NCBI RefSeq assembly: GCF_021018895.1
Contig: NC_079387.1
Span: 2,139,583-2,203,582 of the forward strand
Length of the DNA stretch: 64,000 bases
Reading direction: 5' to 3'
DNA from: Seriola aureovittata
Lineage: Eukaryota > Chordata > Actinopteri > Carangiformes > Carangidae
The notes under the pieces were generated by a model. The model made no database searches and was not told where the DNA came from. It saw only the letters and a program-made list of their open reading frames with translations. This document shows, one piece after another, positions 33,851 through 44,460 of this stretch. Numbering within the stretch: position 1 is the first letter of the stretch; each line of letters begins with the position of its first letter. Position numbers and translations under genes: made by a program.

Positions 33851-34283
33851 GAGGAAGGGTGTGGTGTGTGTGGGTATATTTATGTGCATGTGTGAGGAGA
33901 GAAGGGGGTCAAAAAGTTGTGTATTTTGTAACTCCAGAGTCCTCTTCCTCCGCTTTTCCCTCCTCTTACTCACTTACATTTTTTTTTCCTCACTCCAGAG
34001 ATAGGAAAAAGGGAGAGGGAGGCGGTTGGAGGGGTGACAACAGATGTGCTCCCTCCTTCAGAGAGCTGCTTGTTTGATGGTGACAGTGGAGCGTATCATG
34101 TAGCCTGAGGTGCTAACAGTAAATATTACAATACCACAAGATGCTCACTGCAAACACCATTTCTTGCTCTCTGCCAGTCAATTTTTCCTTTTTTACCCCT
34201 GTGGTGCTGCAATGTTGATGGAATCAAGTCTGAGAGAAATTCTGTGTGTGTATAAATATATAGAGAAGACACACACACACACG

Positions 34284-34334
<51 letters not shown>

Positions 34335-34660
34335 GGGCACATGGGTTCGCAAGGCCAAAACTCTCAAACATGACATTCAACCATGAGCCTCTTTCAAACA
34401 CATTATGGTCAACTTAAGTCATGATGGAAAAGAAAGTAAATCAACAAGGCACCATCAGCGAGAAAAAATGGCACTTTAAAAGGGCTTTCTGCAGAATAAT
34501 AGGCGAGCCAGGGATTCATGGGATTGCATTTGGCTTCCTGTGGTGCTGGGGTGTCTTTGGCTCGCTCAGTCATTTCAGACGGAGCAGTGGTGCCGTCCCA
34601 CCCTGGGCGCTGTACAGATGGGCTCATGTGTGGAGAAATGAGCCGCGAGCAATCATTCTC
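33850..34660. other. Mixed non-coding stretch, no gene seen
   Basis: GT-rich patch near 33860-33895, then AT-rich sequence. The long plus-strand frame starting at 34421 is discussed with the pyrimidine tract and CpG patch that it crosses. Confidence 0.45.
34270..34334 (+). repeat. Compound (CA)n(TA)n microsatellite
   Basis: CA array interrupted once by 'cgaa', followed directly by ten TA units (to 34334). The TA part is self-complementary. Confidence 0.95.
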
Positions 34661-34922
34661 TCCTTCTCTTTCTTCCCCCCTCCGTCTCTCTCTTTGTTTG
34701 TCGACTTCTCCTTGCTTTCTGTTTACCTCTTTCTGCTTCCCCTCCCCTCGCTCCCTTCTTTCTCATCTCTGTCCCTTCATCTTCTCTACCTCTCATTATC
34801 TCCCCCTACCCTTCATGCATCTTTTTTTCCCTCCATCCCTTTCTTCACCCACCCTCCATCTCTCTTCCTTCCCTCCCTCTGTTTCTACCCCCTCTCCCCC
34901 TTTATATCCCCTCTTCCCCCCG
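34660..34922 (+). repeat. 260-bp polypyrimidine tract
   Basis: Almost uninterrupted C/T over about 260 bases, made of varied CTCTCT, TTCC and CCCT blocks. It keeps a 244-codon frame (34421-35155) open by giving only Ser/Leu/Pro/Phe codons. Mirror-like homopyrimidine of this length can form triplex DNA. Confidence 0.8.
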
Positions 34923-34951
34923 TGGTGACTGTGTCCTGGGGCTGCAGAGTC

Positions 34952-35110
34952 TCGTCTCTGTGCAGCGGCAGTAGGGGGACTCGGCGGGAGGCCCGGCGAA
35001 ACGAGCTCACCGAGACGCAGGAGCCCATCTCAGGCTTGTGCTACCGGAAAATCTGCCCGTTCACGCTCCGACGCGCAGCCAGACGCGCTGATGGAGGGCG
35101 CCTGATGGGG
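34952..35110. promoter_or_regulatory. CpG-rich patch after the pyrimidine tract
   Basis: About 18 CpG in 150 bp, including 'gacgcgcagccagacgcgct', in a CpG-poor context. It follows 'tggggctgcag', an acceptor-like end. An ETS-like ACCGGAAAA lies near 35043. The open frame through it (ending at 35155, just after a possible donor 'ttg|gtgaag') has no recognised domain. Promoter fragment, exon or conserved element are all possible. Confidence 0.25.
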
Positions 35111-35395
35111 AGATGTTGCAGAAGGAACATGCACCCTCTGCTTTTGTTTTGGTGAAGTCTTTCATCACAGTAGCTACAGCCTAGTTGGGGTGTTTGAATA
35201 CCTACACAGAGAGCTCTTTGCTTTTTCTTCTTCACCCAGACTGACCTGCAGTTTCTTTGTTTTATAAACCTGACATTATGGAGAGCCACTAAATCCTCAA
35301 TGACAACAGCATAAAAGTGAATGCTGATGTGATGAAGTGACAGTTCAGCTACTTAAACTTCGTTTGAGTTGAAATGTTGGATATCTCTTTCTTAG

Positions 35396-35629
35396 GCGGC
35401 ATCCTTCATTTCCTTTGTCACATCTCACTCGATGAGAAGTTCAGCATCCGAATCAATCGTACGCAGCAGCGGGTTCAGCGAGGCGCCGGAGGCCGCCGGG
35501 GGTCAGCCGGTTAAAGTTTCACTCGAGGAAATACGAGCGCTGTCAGCATTCTCCGCTCGCCGTTCCTCCAGCAGGCTGCGACGCCGCCACTATCAGGTTC
35601 ACATGCATCCTGGTTTAAATTACAAATAG
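35396..35629 (+). CDS. Weak candidate exon in a CpG-rich patch
   Basis: A possible acceptor 'tctttcttag' ends at about 35395 and the sequence is open in two frames. One frame, entered at AAS and containing an internal ATG at 35432, reads MRSSASESIVRSSGFSEAPE and onward for 65 codons to a stop at 35629; a possible donor 'tatcag|gtt' lies near 35596. About 20 CpG occur in 160 bp. The peptide is Ser/Arg/Ala-rich and unrecognised. Against it: no homologue known to me, no neighbouring exon, and being open in two frames fits GC-rich non-coding DNA too. Confidence 0.13.
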   Translation, partial: AASFISFVTSHSMRSSASESIVRSSGFSEAPEAAGGQPVKVSLEEIRALSAFSARRSSSRLRRRHYQVHMHPGLNYK

Positions 35630-35676
35630 CTTTTTGAGGAAGCGAGCAATAAACAGCGAGCAATAAAAGAACTGAG

Positions 35677-35695
35677 AAAAAAAAAAAAAAAAAAA
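35677..35695 (+). repeat. Poly(A) run, A19
   Basis: Nineteen A preceded by two 'gcgagcaataaa' copies (near 35641-35665), a short direct duplication that contains AATAAA. Confidence 0.85.
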
Positions 35696-35949
35696 CGAAC
35701 TCCTTTGGTTTCTATCACAGAGCTTTGTGTTACCGGGTAGGAGATTAAATAATGTATTGATTAGGTGATGGGTAATTAGTATGGTCAGCAAATGTGTATG
35801 GAAGGGGGATTGTTTTAACATAATGATTTGATTCTTGGTTTCCCTACAGGTCATTAAAGACAGATCAAAGATTCTCCTCCACCTTTTGTTAGCTCCGCGG
35901 TTGCATCTTTGCATGTTTGCGTGCATTTGTGCTGACTTTGCAGAGGAGG

Positions 35950-36140
35950 TGCACACACGTATGTGCTTCTATTCTTGTGAGGATCCTGACATACTATACA
36001 TAATGCCTTCCCCTCAACCTAACCCCCATCAGAATCATCAACGCAGTCCTTCCGATTTTGCCACAGATTCATCTGCAGCATGAACCTTATTCTGACCTTC
36101 TAACCCAAAAACCAAAACTAAATTCTAACAGGTTTGAGTG
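35950..36140 (+). mobile_element. Probable dispersed fish repeat fragment, CTAACCC-rich
   Basis: The order 'cttgtgaggatcctgaca', 'cataatgccttcccctcaac', 'ctaacccccatcagaatcat' and 'ctaacccaaaaaccaaaac' resembles a dispersed teleost sequence with degenerate CTAACC units. It has no coding capacity. Recognition is from memory; the name and class are unknown to me. Confidence 0.4.
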
Positions 36141-36740
36141 TGTCACGTGCTTACACTGGATAAAAAGAAGAAGTGAGGTACACCCAGAGATGTAACCATA
36201 CATATTAAACCAGCTGTGGGTGCAGCTGACCGGCACTGCTGAACCACAATGCACTGCACAAAGCACATTGTGGAGCTACTCTGAAACAGCCTCAGAAACC
36301 ACAGCGAAAACAAGAAATTGCATCGTGCATCTTGAAATTTTAAACTCCAAAAAGTCAAATAGTCATAGCAACAGTTCCTATTTCTTGTATCCTGACTGCA
36401 AAAGAAGTGCACTGAGGAAATTAGTGTCTAGCTCATGATTTTTAAAGAAACTGTGCAATAGGAGAAGAAAAAGAAACGCCTTTTGAAACTACAAAGTTTT
36501 ATCCTAATTGAGAAGATTGTTTCTTGAAAAACCTGTGCTTTTCTCCAAGTAACTGGCTAACTCATGTGTGAACGCCCAGCTCAGTCTTTATGTATCGTCC
36601 ATATTCACTTGTTTTCTGCTTTGTAAATAAGATATTCTGGCATTACCGGTAAAATATACAGTAAAAAAAATAAGACCTGAAGATGTGAGAACCAGCCAGA
36701 AATCTCCTCTGAATCTCTAACAGGTTTTCACAAAGATAGA
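36140..36740. other. No gene seen
   Basis: AT-rich unique-looking sequence with short overlapping open frames and no domain. Confidence 0.5.
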
Positions 36741-36743
36741 AAT

Positions 36744-36748
36744 ACACA

Positions 36749-36793
<45 letters not shown>
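36744..36793 (+). repeat. (CA)n microsatellite with one CATA interruption
   Basis: About 50 bases of CA repeat, continuing imperfectly as 'catacata'. Confidence 0.95.
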
Positions 36794-36798
<5 letters not shown>

Positions 36799-37215
36799 TA
36801 CGGTACTGATTCATGGTCTCACTTCATAAAATCACACCCTCTTACCCTTCAGCTTACAAGCCCGTCACTCTGTTCACTTGCATTTCACCCCACTGTGCTT
36901 TTACACTCGAGAATTCACCTCTCCTGCTTCTATTGTCCTGCTCTGTGTTTTATTGTATTCCACTGGCCTCCCTTGCCTCGCTCCATCGTGCACAGGTAGC
37001 CTTTTCCTATCCTTTTATTATGTCTTATTGTCTCCTCCTCTCCCGCTTCCTCCCGGCTGATTCTACTAATTCTACTGTCCTCTCAGTACAGATACCAAAG
37101 CCGCATACAGTATAATGAGAGGAGGGGCAGGATAAAAGACAGGGAGGTGAAGGTTTGGGCTACAGTTTGTCCTTCCCCTCAAACCCCCCCACCACCACCA
37201 CCACCTCCCTCCACC
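36794..37215. other. Pyrimidine-leaning stretch, no gene seen
   Basis: A 100-codon plus-strand frame (36813-37115) is Leu/Ser/Cys-rich owing to pyrimidine bias. An ACC triplet run occurs at about 37190-37206. Confidence 0.45.
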
Positions 37216-37219
37216 CCCA

Positions 37220-37370
37220 TCTTCTCCTATCTGGAAAATTCAATAGACTAACCTTAAGAATTTAATTGATGCTGCCAACGGGATTACAAAAGGGCCGGTC
37301 GGCGCAGGCCGGGGACAGCTGATTAGCAGCAGGGGTAATTGTTAATTGATTGATGTATCTCCTTACCTCT
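37220..37370. promoter_or_regulatory. Candidate conserved non-coding block
   Basis: Contains 'aagaatttaattgatgctg', 'gctgattagcagc' and 'ggtaattgttaattgattga' in 150 bp with a GC-rich 'gggccggtcggcgcaggcc' between them. No open frame of note. Enhancer-like composition. Confidence 0.4.
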
Positions 37371-40300
37371 TTCCCTCTATGGGTCTTTTAGAGAGTGTTT
37401 TGTTTGCCACAGCGGCAGCGCCAGTGCAGCCGGACAGGGCATTACCATACATCTCTTTTTTTCTTTTTTTCTTTCCTTCTCTTTTAAAACTACAGCCTCC
37501 TGGATATCTTTGTGTGCTAAGACAAAAGGCAGCTAAGTGTGGTGGGTTTAAGGTCACTGATATGTGCGCGAAAAGGCAGCGATTCCCGTTTTCTAGTTGA
37601 CATGCTCAAAGGCAACTGACAACCTGCAGCCACGGTAGGTGAAGTCGATTCCATTTTTTTGCACTTGAACTCTTTTTCTTGCTGCGTTTTATTTAGTTAT
37701 CCCGATTCTGCTAACCTGCGTTTTCTATTTTCAGAAATTAGTGCAGAAGAGATAAAAGCCCAGTGATTAAAAGGAACAATAATAATGATTTTGCAGAAGA
37801 AAGGAGCTATGTAATAATAAGAGAAAGAGAGGAAGAAGGCAAGAGGAACACAGTGAGAGATGTGGTTGCATGCATGTGTGTGTCTGTATGTGTGTAAAGT
37901 GATGCTTTTGGGGGTAACACAATCCTTATTGGGTTCAACAAACAGAAACAGTCTCTCCATTATTCCCTCTTTTCTCTGACTACAAGGCCCTGTTTCATTC
38001 CCGTCCCCCTCAGTGTGAAAACCCTGGGCTGTGACTGTCCGAACGGCGACTCCGAAAGCTTCCGCTGCAGCTATTTCTGCTCACCCTTGTCCAAGCCAAC
38101 ACCAAAACCGACTGCCAAGCGCTCCCCCGGCTCTGGCACGGCACCGGGCTGACCATCAAGCAATTACACGGGAACTTGGCATTCAGGAGGAAATCCAGTC
38201 ATTAAAAGGGCTTAACACTGGCAGAGGGTCTCCGCTGCATCCCGTGTTGAATGGGACCACTGGGGGGACTTGTACGGGGGATTCATATACTAAAGATTTG
38301 GCAGGGACTGAGTGGTTTTGTGTCATTATGTACATGAACACGCATCTGTTCATAAACACACATGCTCTCCTCCAGATGTTCTCATTCACTCAGGCCTCCA
38401 CAGCAGGATACTGTATCACGCTGTAAGGTAAAAACCTTGCACTTCTAAAATGTCAACTTTTCAGCAACTCCGAGGATCGGCCTCACTTATAGCGTGATGA
38501 CAGTGTGTTTTCCACATCGCCCAATTGGCTTTGAAAGAGCCACATGACCCCAAGACGTCTGAGATTTTAGACAAGCCGCAGCGAAAAAACACGCACCCCT
38601 TCGTGCTGAGAAAACCGGGCAAAAATCACAGTTATGAGGTTTTTACATGATGACAGCAGCGATGTGAAGGCAGGAGCTGCACTCGTGTCCAAGGTTACAG
38701 GCTATCGACTGCAGCAGACATAAACAGTATTGGATTAGAAGTAGCACCGGTTGAGGTTTCAACACATTGATTGGGCTTCTCATCAAGGCTCCGGGAGCAA
38801 AGGCAAGGCCAACACACTTTGGTTCAACACCAAACAAGTGTGTTTGGTATGCACGGTGCGGCTAATACACAGTATTCAGGGTAATGGTAATTAGTTAAAC
38901 CAAAACCATGGTGCAAATATATTTTTCACAAACCTGATTTGCATATTGTTTACACTGTAAATAGAGTCCTAACATCCATTACTGCATTTTGAGAGCGAAC
39001 CATCCATATTTCCAGACATGACAATTATCAAAGCAGATAGGAATGGAACAATGGAAATTGTTCTTACTGAAAATGAAGACTTTGCTAAAGAATCAGTTGC
39101 AACTAAAATCCGAAAGCGTGATTTACATTTACATGCACATGCATTTTCAAAGCACTTGGTTAAGGTTGTAGAAAGACTGGTCTCGGGTTTAGTATTGAAA
39201 AGTATAGCTAACATGTTAGCATTCAGAGCCAGTCCAGGAAGTAGTTTCCTCTTCAAATAGCAAGGTGCTTAACATCAACCATAATGAAAAGACTTCAAAA
39301 CTGCTGGCGCTGGACGGTTAAACTTGGTATTTAAAGTAACACAGTTTTTAATTTGGACTCTTATCTGAGTGAAACATACCAAAATCATTATGTCCAATGG
39401 AGCCGTTTACAATAACTGGACATTTTGCAGACTTGAGTGAAATATCTCAACAAGGCTTTATTGTGTATGTACCAAATATACCAAGAAACATCAAATAGAA
39501 TCCAGAGATACATGGTAAACTGCTTATTTTTTATCTGATCACACAGAATTCCTCTAGTTTTGATGCCTCTTGAAATCTTTAAAATTGATCCTCAGGTTAT
39601 TACGAGGAAACTGACAAGGTTATGTTGACTTCAGTGTCTCAACCAAAGTCTGCATGTAAAATAAGCTGCAGTAAATATAGTTATGTAAAGAGAAGTAGCT
39701 TTAAAGCAGCGTGTTTTGTGTTAATGTCAGTATCAAGAGGGAGAAAAGTTTGAAAACCGCTGTCAATAGCTCATCATCAAAGGTTACAACCCTCTAAAAT
39801 AGCCGTCAATGAGGGCAATGCGGACACGATTGGCCATCCTCTATCGCTCTCTGCCGAGGCCTTGGAAAGTGCACTCCATGCTGAACTGCCATTGAACTCC
39901 TCACAATTAGTTTGAGTTTTTTTTTTTTCCCTTTCTTTCCAGCAGAGGCTCTGAGCAGAGAGCTGAGTGCTTTTCAGATGAAGGTATCCCTTAGAGATAT
40001 TTAAACTCCCTACGTGCCGGCGCTGCCTCCAGGAGTGTGGATGGGATGGTTATTAATGCATTATTTACACACGCTTCCTGCTGTCTCTTATTGTGGCTTG
40101 GCTTGATTAAAAGGGATATTGCTAAGGAGGCACTTTTCGCACACTGTGGTAGGAGAAAGAGAAGTTACTTTGTTGTGAAGGACTTTTCCTTGTTCTTTTT
40201 GGAAGCACTGCAAGTTTTGTGAGCTCCATGGATCCAGCTAAAGATACTATCGGAAATCCTGTATTAAAAACAAGCCTACTAGCTGTAGTCCATCTTCTAG

Positions 40301-40690
40301 TAGGACAAGGAAATAGTGTTGATCCAGATTCAGTGATTAGGTCTTTATAGAGATGTCAGCAAGTAAAGTTATTGTATTCAGGAATGTGCCGTAGCAGACC
40401 CAACTAAATTCAATATCACTACCTATCCTATATTTGCAGAATAGAGTTCCTTTTTATCCTAGGATTAATCTCCATCATGGAAATCCAGCAAACACCAGAC
40501 TGAGAAGTTTACAACAGAGCGGTTGTTAGAAACAAACTGGAATAACTGAGCCATCCTGTCTGTCCAACAGATGTGTGTCATACTGTAACATGAGGATGAA
40601 TGCCACACACAAATTTACCTCTAAACAGTAAATACACTGGTTTCCCCGCAAGCTCTAGCACCTATTAATGCAATCTTTTGCAATTTTTAC
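37370..40690. other. Non-coding stretch, no gene recognised
   Basis: Mostly AT-rich. A plus-strand frame near 38015-38150 follows an acceptor-like 'gtccccctcag' and reads a short Cys-rich peptide (VKTLGCDCPNGDSESF) before a stop; another frame spans 38031-38426. Two opposing frames occupy 38969-39260. None has a recognised domain. A T-run with acceptor-like 'tttctttccag' (AG 39941-39942) is also present. Confidence 0.4.
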
Positions 40691-40699
40691 AACTACAAA

Positions 40700-41560
40700 C
40701 AGTTTTCCACAATGTGAATATGTGAGCTAATTAAATATTATAAATTATGATGAAAATGCCAATGGGATACTGTTATGGAAGGTATTACCCTGACGTCTAC
40801 AAATGTGCCTTGTAACTCAAACCCTTCATCCTTTATTAGTTTTACATTCCTAATAGGACTTCAGTGCTTTACACTCCTCTTTTAATTAGAACATTGTCTT
40901 CTAGTGCGATGACGAGGATGAAACAGGGCCTCCTCATCCCCCAATAATAATTCCCCAGTTAAATAAATAAAGTCGTGCTTATATTGGTCGGTCATGGAGG
41001 ACCATGTTTTAGTGGTATTCTAATTGAAATACATGATTCCGACAGCTTGTTTCTGCAGTTAGTCGCAATGAACCATATCTGATTCGTCATTAAGTAATTA
41101 TGAATGCTAATGCAAATAAAGCACCTTTCAAACAGAGCTCTCCCTCTAGCTCTCCCTCTCTGTATCTCTCCTTACAAGGAAATTAATCACTCACTTCTCG
41201 GCGGAGCGAAAGATGGCAAAGGGAGGCAGCCAGCTGCGGGACGGTCACTTCACTCTCTTTCTGTTGCGATATGAAAGAGAGGAGAGACATTAATGATGTC
41301 TTGGGGATTCCACCGGGGAAAGTGGAAGGACTCAAAGGGAAAATGAGAACACTACTCGTTTTTTTTTTTTTTTTTCCCCTGTTCCTTGTTGCTTTAATAA
41401 AGCAAGGAGAGGAACTAGAGAGGGGGAAGAAAGAGAGAGTCGCTTAGAAGTCTCCCATAAAGCACAAGCCAGAGCATTTTGCAGCAATTACAGACAGATT
41501 GGGGATTTAGATATTAGTGCCCGGTGGTCCATTAGCTGGTAATTTGCCTGTCTTTTTTCT
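40700..41560. promoter_or_regulatory. Candidate conserved non-coding block with perfect octamer
   Basis: Complex sequence with few frames. It includes 'gagctaattaaatattata', 'ctttaattagaac'-like cores, 'cgtcattaagtaattatg', a perfect POU octamer ATGCAAAT (41110-41117), 'aaattaatcactcac' and 'gacattaatgatgtc', the last being an inverted repeat around ATTAAT. A T17 run (41359-41375) interrupts it. Confidence 0.4.
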
Positions 41561-41702
41561 CCACTCTCAGCAGAGGAGTGTTCGTGCTAAGATCTCTACC
41601 ACTCTAATCCTGTAAATAATAGCTGCATGGAAGAGAGAGGAGAGAGCTGCTCTCTGATCACTGAGTGACACTGGAAATAGCTGAGTCGGAGGAGTAGGGA
41701 AG

Positions 41703-41737
41703 TGGATGGATGGATGGATGGATGGATGGATGGATGG
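41703..41737 (+). repeat. (TGGA)8.75 tetranucleotide microsatellite
   Basis: Perfect tandem TGGA units. Confidence 0.95.
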
Positions 41738-41739
41738 TA

Positions 41740-42430
41740 AATATACACAGTTAAAGTTGGCGTCTACACATCAGTATAATACCATATTAATCATGATACC
41801 ATGAGATAATCTAATCGCGTCCTTAAGTATGTTGAGAGTGATTTCACATCTGCTTTCATGCCATCATATGAATCTCTACAACGTTTTGATCCATTGCTGC
41901 TGCAAGAACAATAACCTCTTTTTTTTGTAACAAGGTTAGGGAAAGATTGTGTTGAAAAGAAGTAAATATGAAAACTCTACACTTGCCACATGCACCTCCA
42001 GCGCTCTGACTTCAGAATAAAGGAAACTCCCTGGAAACACATGTTGTTGCAAGAGTCGATTGCTAACATACAAACAGTGCTGTCATTTATTTTTTGTGCT
42101 GTAAAGCAATTCAACTGAGACAATGAAGAAACTAGCACTGAGGTCAGCTAAGACTGTGTCAGCGACAGTATCAGCAATTCAACTTTTCCAAAGTGAACTT
42201 AAAGCACTAAGAGTTTTTGCTGTGAAGCGAAATCCAGTGACCGTTCTGTCTAGAGCTGAGAAATACTGAAAGATTGAGTTACAGGAAAGAAACAACTAAT
42301 ATGAAGAGATCTTAGAGGAAACTCAATGTAAATCACCCACCATAAAGCAACAGAACAGTAATTGGCTTGTCCATAAAAGCTGTTATGAGCCACTGCTAGC
42401 AGCGTATTGAGAGGGGACAGTAGTAGTCCC
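41740..42430. other. AT-rich stretch, nothing recognised
   Basis: No open frame, RNA or repeat family stands out. Confidence 0.5.
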
Positions 42431-42439
42431 TGTGGCCTC

Positions 42440-43400
42440 GCCCTGAGACATGCGAGCTTGGGGTGACATTAATCACGGTCCCCCGTTCATCGATCGCCTG
42501 GATAATGGTTCTGCTTATCACCTCACTGGTTTCTAAAGGGGCAAAAGCCAGAGCCGTTCAGAGACATCCTCAGTGTCTTTCATCTCATTTCTCTCTCTCC
42601 TTCCTCTTTTGTTTATTAACAGTAGTGCATTCGAGCTCAAATCCCCCTCCTCTCTCATAACAATGAGGAGACGTTATTGCTATAGAGTCCGATTGATATT
42701 CCAGCCAAATCCTCGTAAAGAAATATATTCATAAAAAGCCAAGACAACAGTGGCGAGTTATTTAAAACACATTTTTTCCTATGCTGTTTACATAATGGAT
42801 CTGTTGCGTTGTAGGCTTACTATATCAGCGGTGGCATAAAGAGTACCCATCCATCTTTCTTGTCTCCTCCCCTTTTTCCACCTCTAATCTCCGCTCTCTC
42901 ATCTCCCTTTGCAAGAGGAAGAAGGTTAGCCGAAATCTCCACAGATCAATTAGGAAGGGAACCTGCCCTTCAGAGGGGGGGGGTAAGGCAGTAGAAGAAG
43001 TGATGAGAGTATAAGTGAGGTAGAGGAGCCGTAGAGGTGATGAAGGGAGGGAAGAGGAGGGAGCAAAGGGCGAGATGGAGTAGACGATGGATGGAGCACT
43101 GGGAGGAGGGAAAGGGGAAGAGGACGATGTGACATTTGCATACCGGCGTAGCACCCTACAGCAGCGTGCAGACTAGCCAATCTTGCTAATAAGTCAGCCG
43201 CTAGTTGGCTAGTTTCCTGGTCTCCCCTCGGCGCTCTGCCCTAATAGGCCGTCTCCATGGGATGAGAGGCATCCACGCTATTAGTATCTGTCAATCTGGC
43301 TGAAGGAGGCGAACTCCGGGGACCCTCAGGATCAGCGGCCCTTTGGGGGGACTTAGTGCCCCACTCCCTGAAGCCTCAGGAGAGCTGGCCCCTGGAAGTT
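42440..43400. promoter_or_regulatory. Candidate regulatory region with an internal purine-rich patch
   Basis: Complex sequence at 42440-42560 ('gacattaatcacggtc', 'ctggataatgg'), 42660-42800 ('ccgattgatattcc') and 43160-43330 ('ttgctaataagtcagcc', 'gccctaataggccg', 'gctattagtatctgtc'). The purine-rich patch at about 42975-43120 makes Ser/Pro-rich spurious frames on the minus strand. Confidence 0.3.
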
Positions 43401-43469
43401 GTCGGAATTAAAACCCTGATCTTGGAGGATCTGTGGTTCAAGGGTCGGAACGTTGCCTGTTTTAGGTCC

Positions 43470-44460
43470 AATAAAGTTTTTGGGAGCATTTCACACGCAC
43501 GAAATACAATAATAAAGGAATAAAACGGCCACAAAACAACGTGTATGTCAAAAACGTTTTGATTATAGCAATGACAAAGAAGGTGTAGGCTGCAGCCAGA
43601 GTTTATAACGCCTATCTATTTTATATACAGGTGATCTGAAAGGACCCCCTCCAATAGAAATCAAGTTTTTCACCTTGTTAACATGAGCAAAATAAGCAGT
43701 CAACAAGTATTTCCGCTTGGAGCTGCAGTCAACCAATGACAAGCCAGGGTTTCATACGTCACAAACCTAAGGAATCGATCCCGCCAACAGGCAAAAATGA
43801 ACCTGAAACCTTGTCAGGACAGAGAGCGAGAGTTTACATTAGCACAGCCACTAACACTGTGTCAGCCACCGCCAGTTGCGAGCTAACAAACAACATAAAC
43901 ACATAAAAGATGAACTGCACTTACCGTTCTGATACGTCTGATATTTGTCGATTTTGGTCACATCACACTCGATCCGAGTCCGGGTCTAACTGAGGCTCAA
44001 ACAGTCTCTCCGATGTTTCCTTCTCTGATCATCTTGATACGTTCTGCTCCTTCACCAACCTTACCAATGCAGAGAGCAAGTTTGCATTAGCACAGCCACC
44101 GCCAATCAATCTAACAAACAATACCAACAAATAACCACGCTTACCGTGCTGATACATCTTTCAGTCGCCGATTTTGGTTACGCTCCTCATATGTGGCTGA
44201 GTCTTTCCTCCTCTAACCATCTTGACACTCTCTGCTCTTTCACCTGTAAACGTAGCACAAGCAGCAGTGTTGGAAAGGGCACAAGGCCTGATCCTGAATT
44301 TCTCAAAGAGCAACTAAGAGGAGATTTGCTTGCAGCTCCAGTTTTTCGTTTTTTCACTTTTTATGTAGGAAATTGTCTTACACAAAATACCAATCATAGC
44401 AGAGGTTATTTATATGGTTTAAACATGTCTGGAGAGGAACTCTAATTTGTGCAAGGGATC
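43470..44460. mobile_element. Probable degenerate repeat with an internal tandem duplication
   Basis: Two diverged copies of a unit of roughly 200-240 bp lie side by side (about 43820-44060 and 44066-44250). Shared landmarks in the same order are 'agagagc..agttt.cattag', 'cacagccac', 'ctaacaaacaa', 'cttaccgt.ctgatac.tct', 'cgattttggt' and 'catcttgata/cac...ctctgctc.ttcacc'. No transposase or tRNA promoter is visible, and terminal repeats were not found. A 99-codon frame at 44146-44445 runs through it without a domain. Confidence 0.5.

Noticed and set aside
34421..35155. Longest open frame (244 codons, + strand)
   Set aside because: Its middle 90 or so codons are a polypyrimidine tract giving only Ser/Leu/Pro/Phe-type residues. 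Overlapping frames are open too, and no domain is seen. Only the CpG-rich 3' part is kept as a weak lead.
35960..36130. Interstitial telomeric sequence (CTAACCC words)
   Set aside because: Only scattered imperfect CTAACC words, better explained by a dispersed fish repeat.
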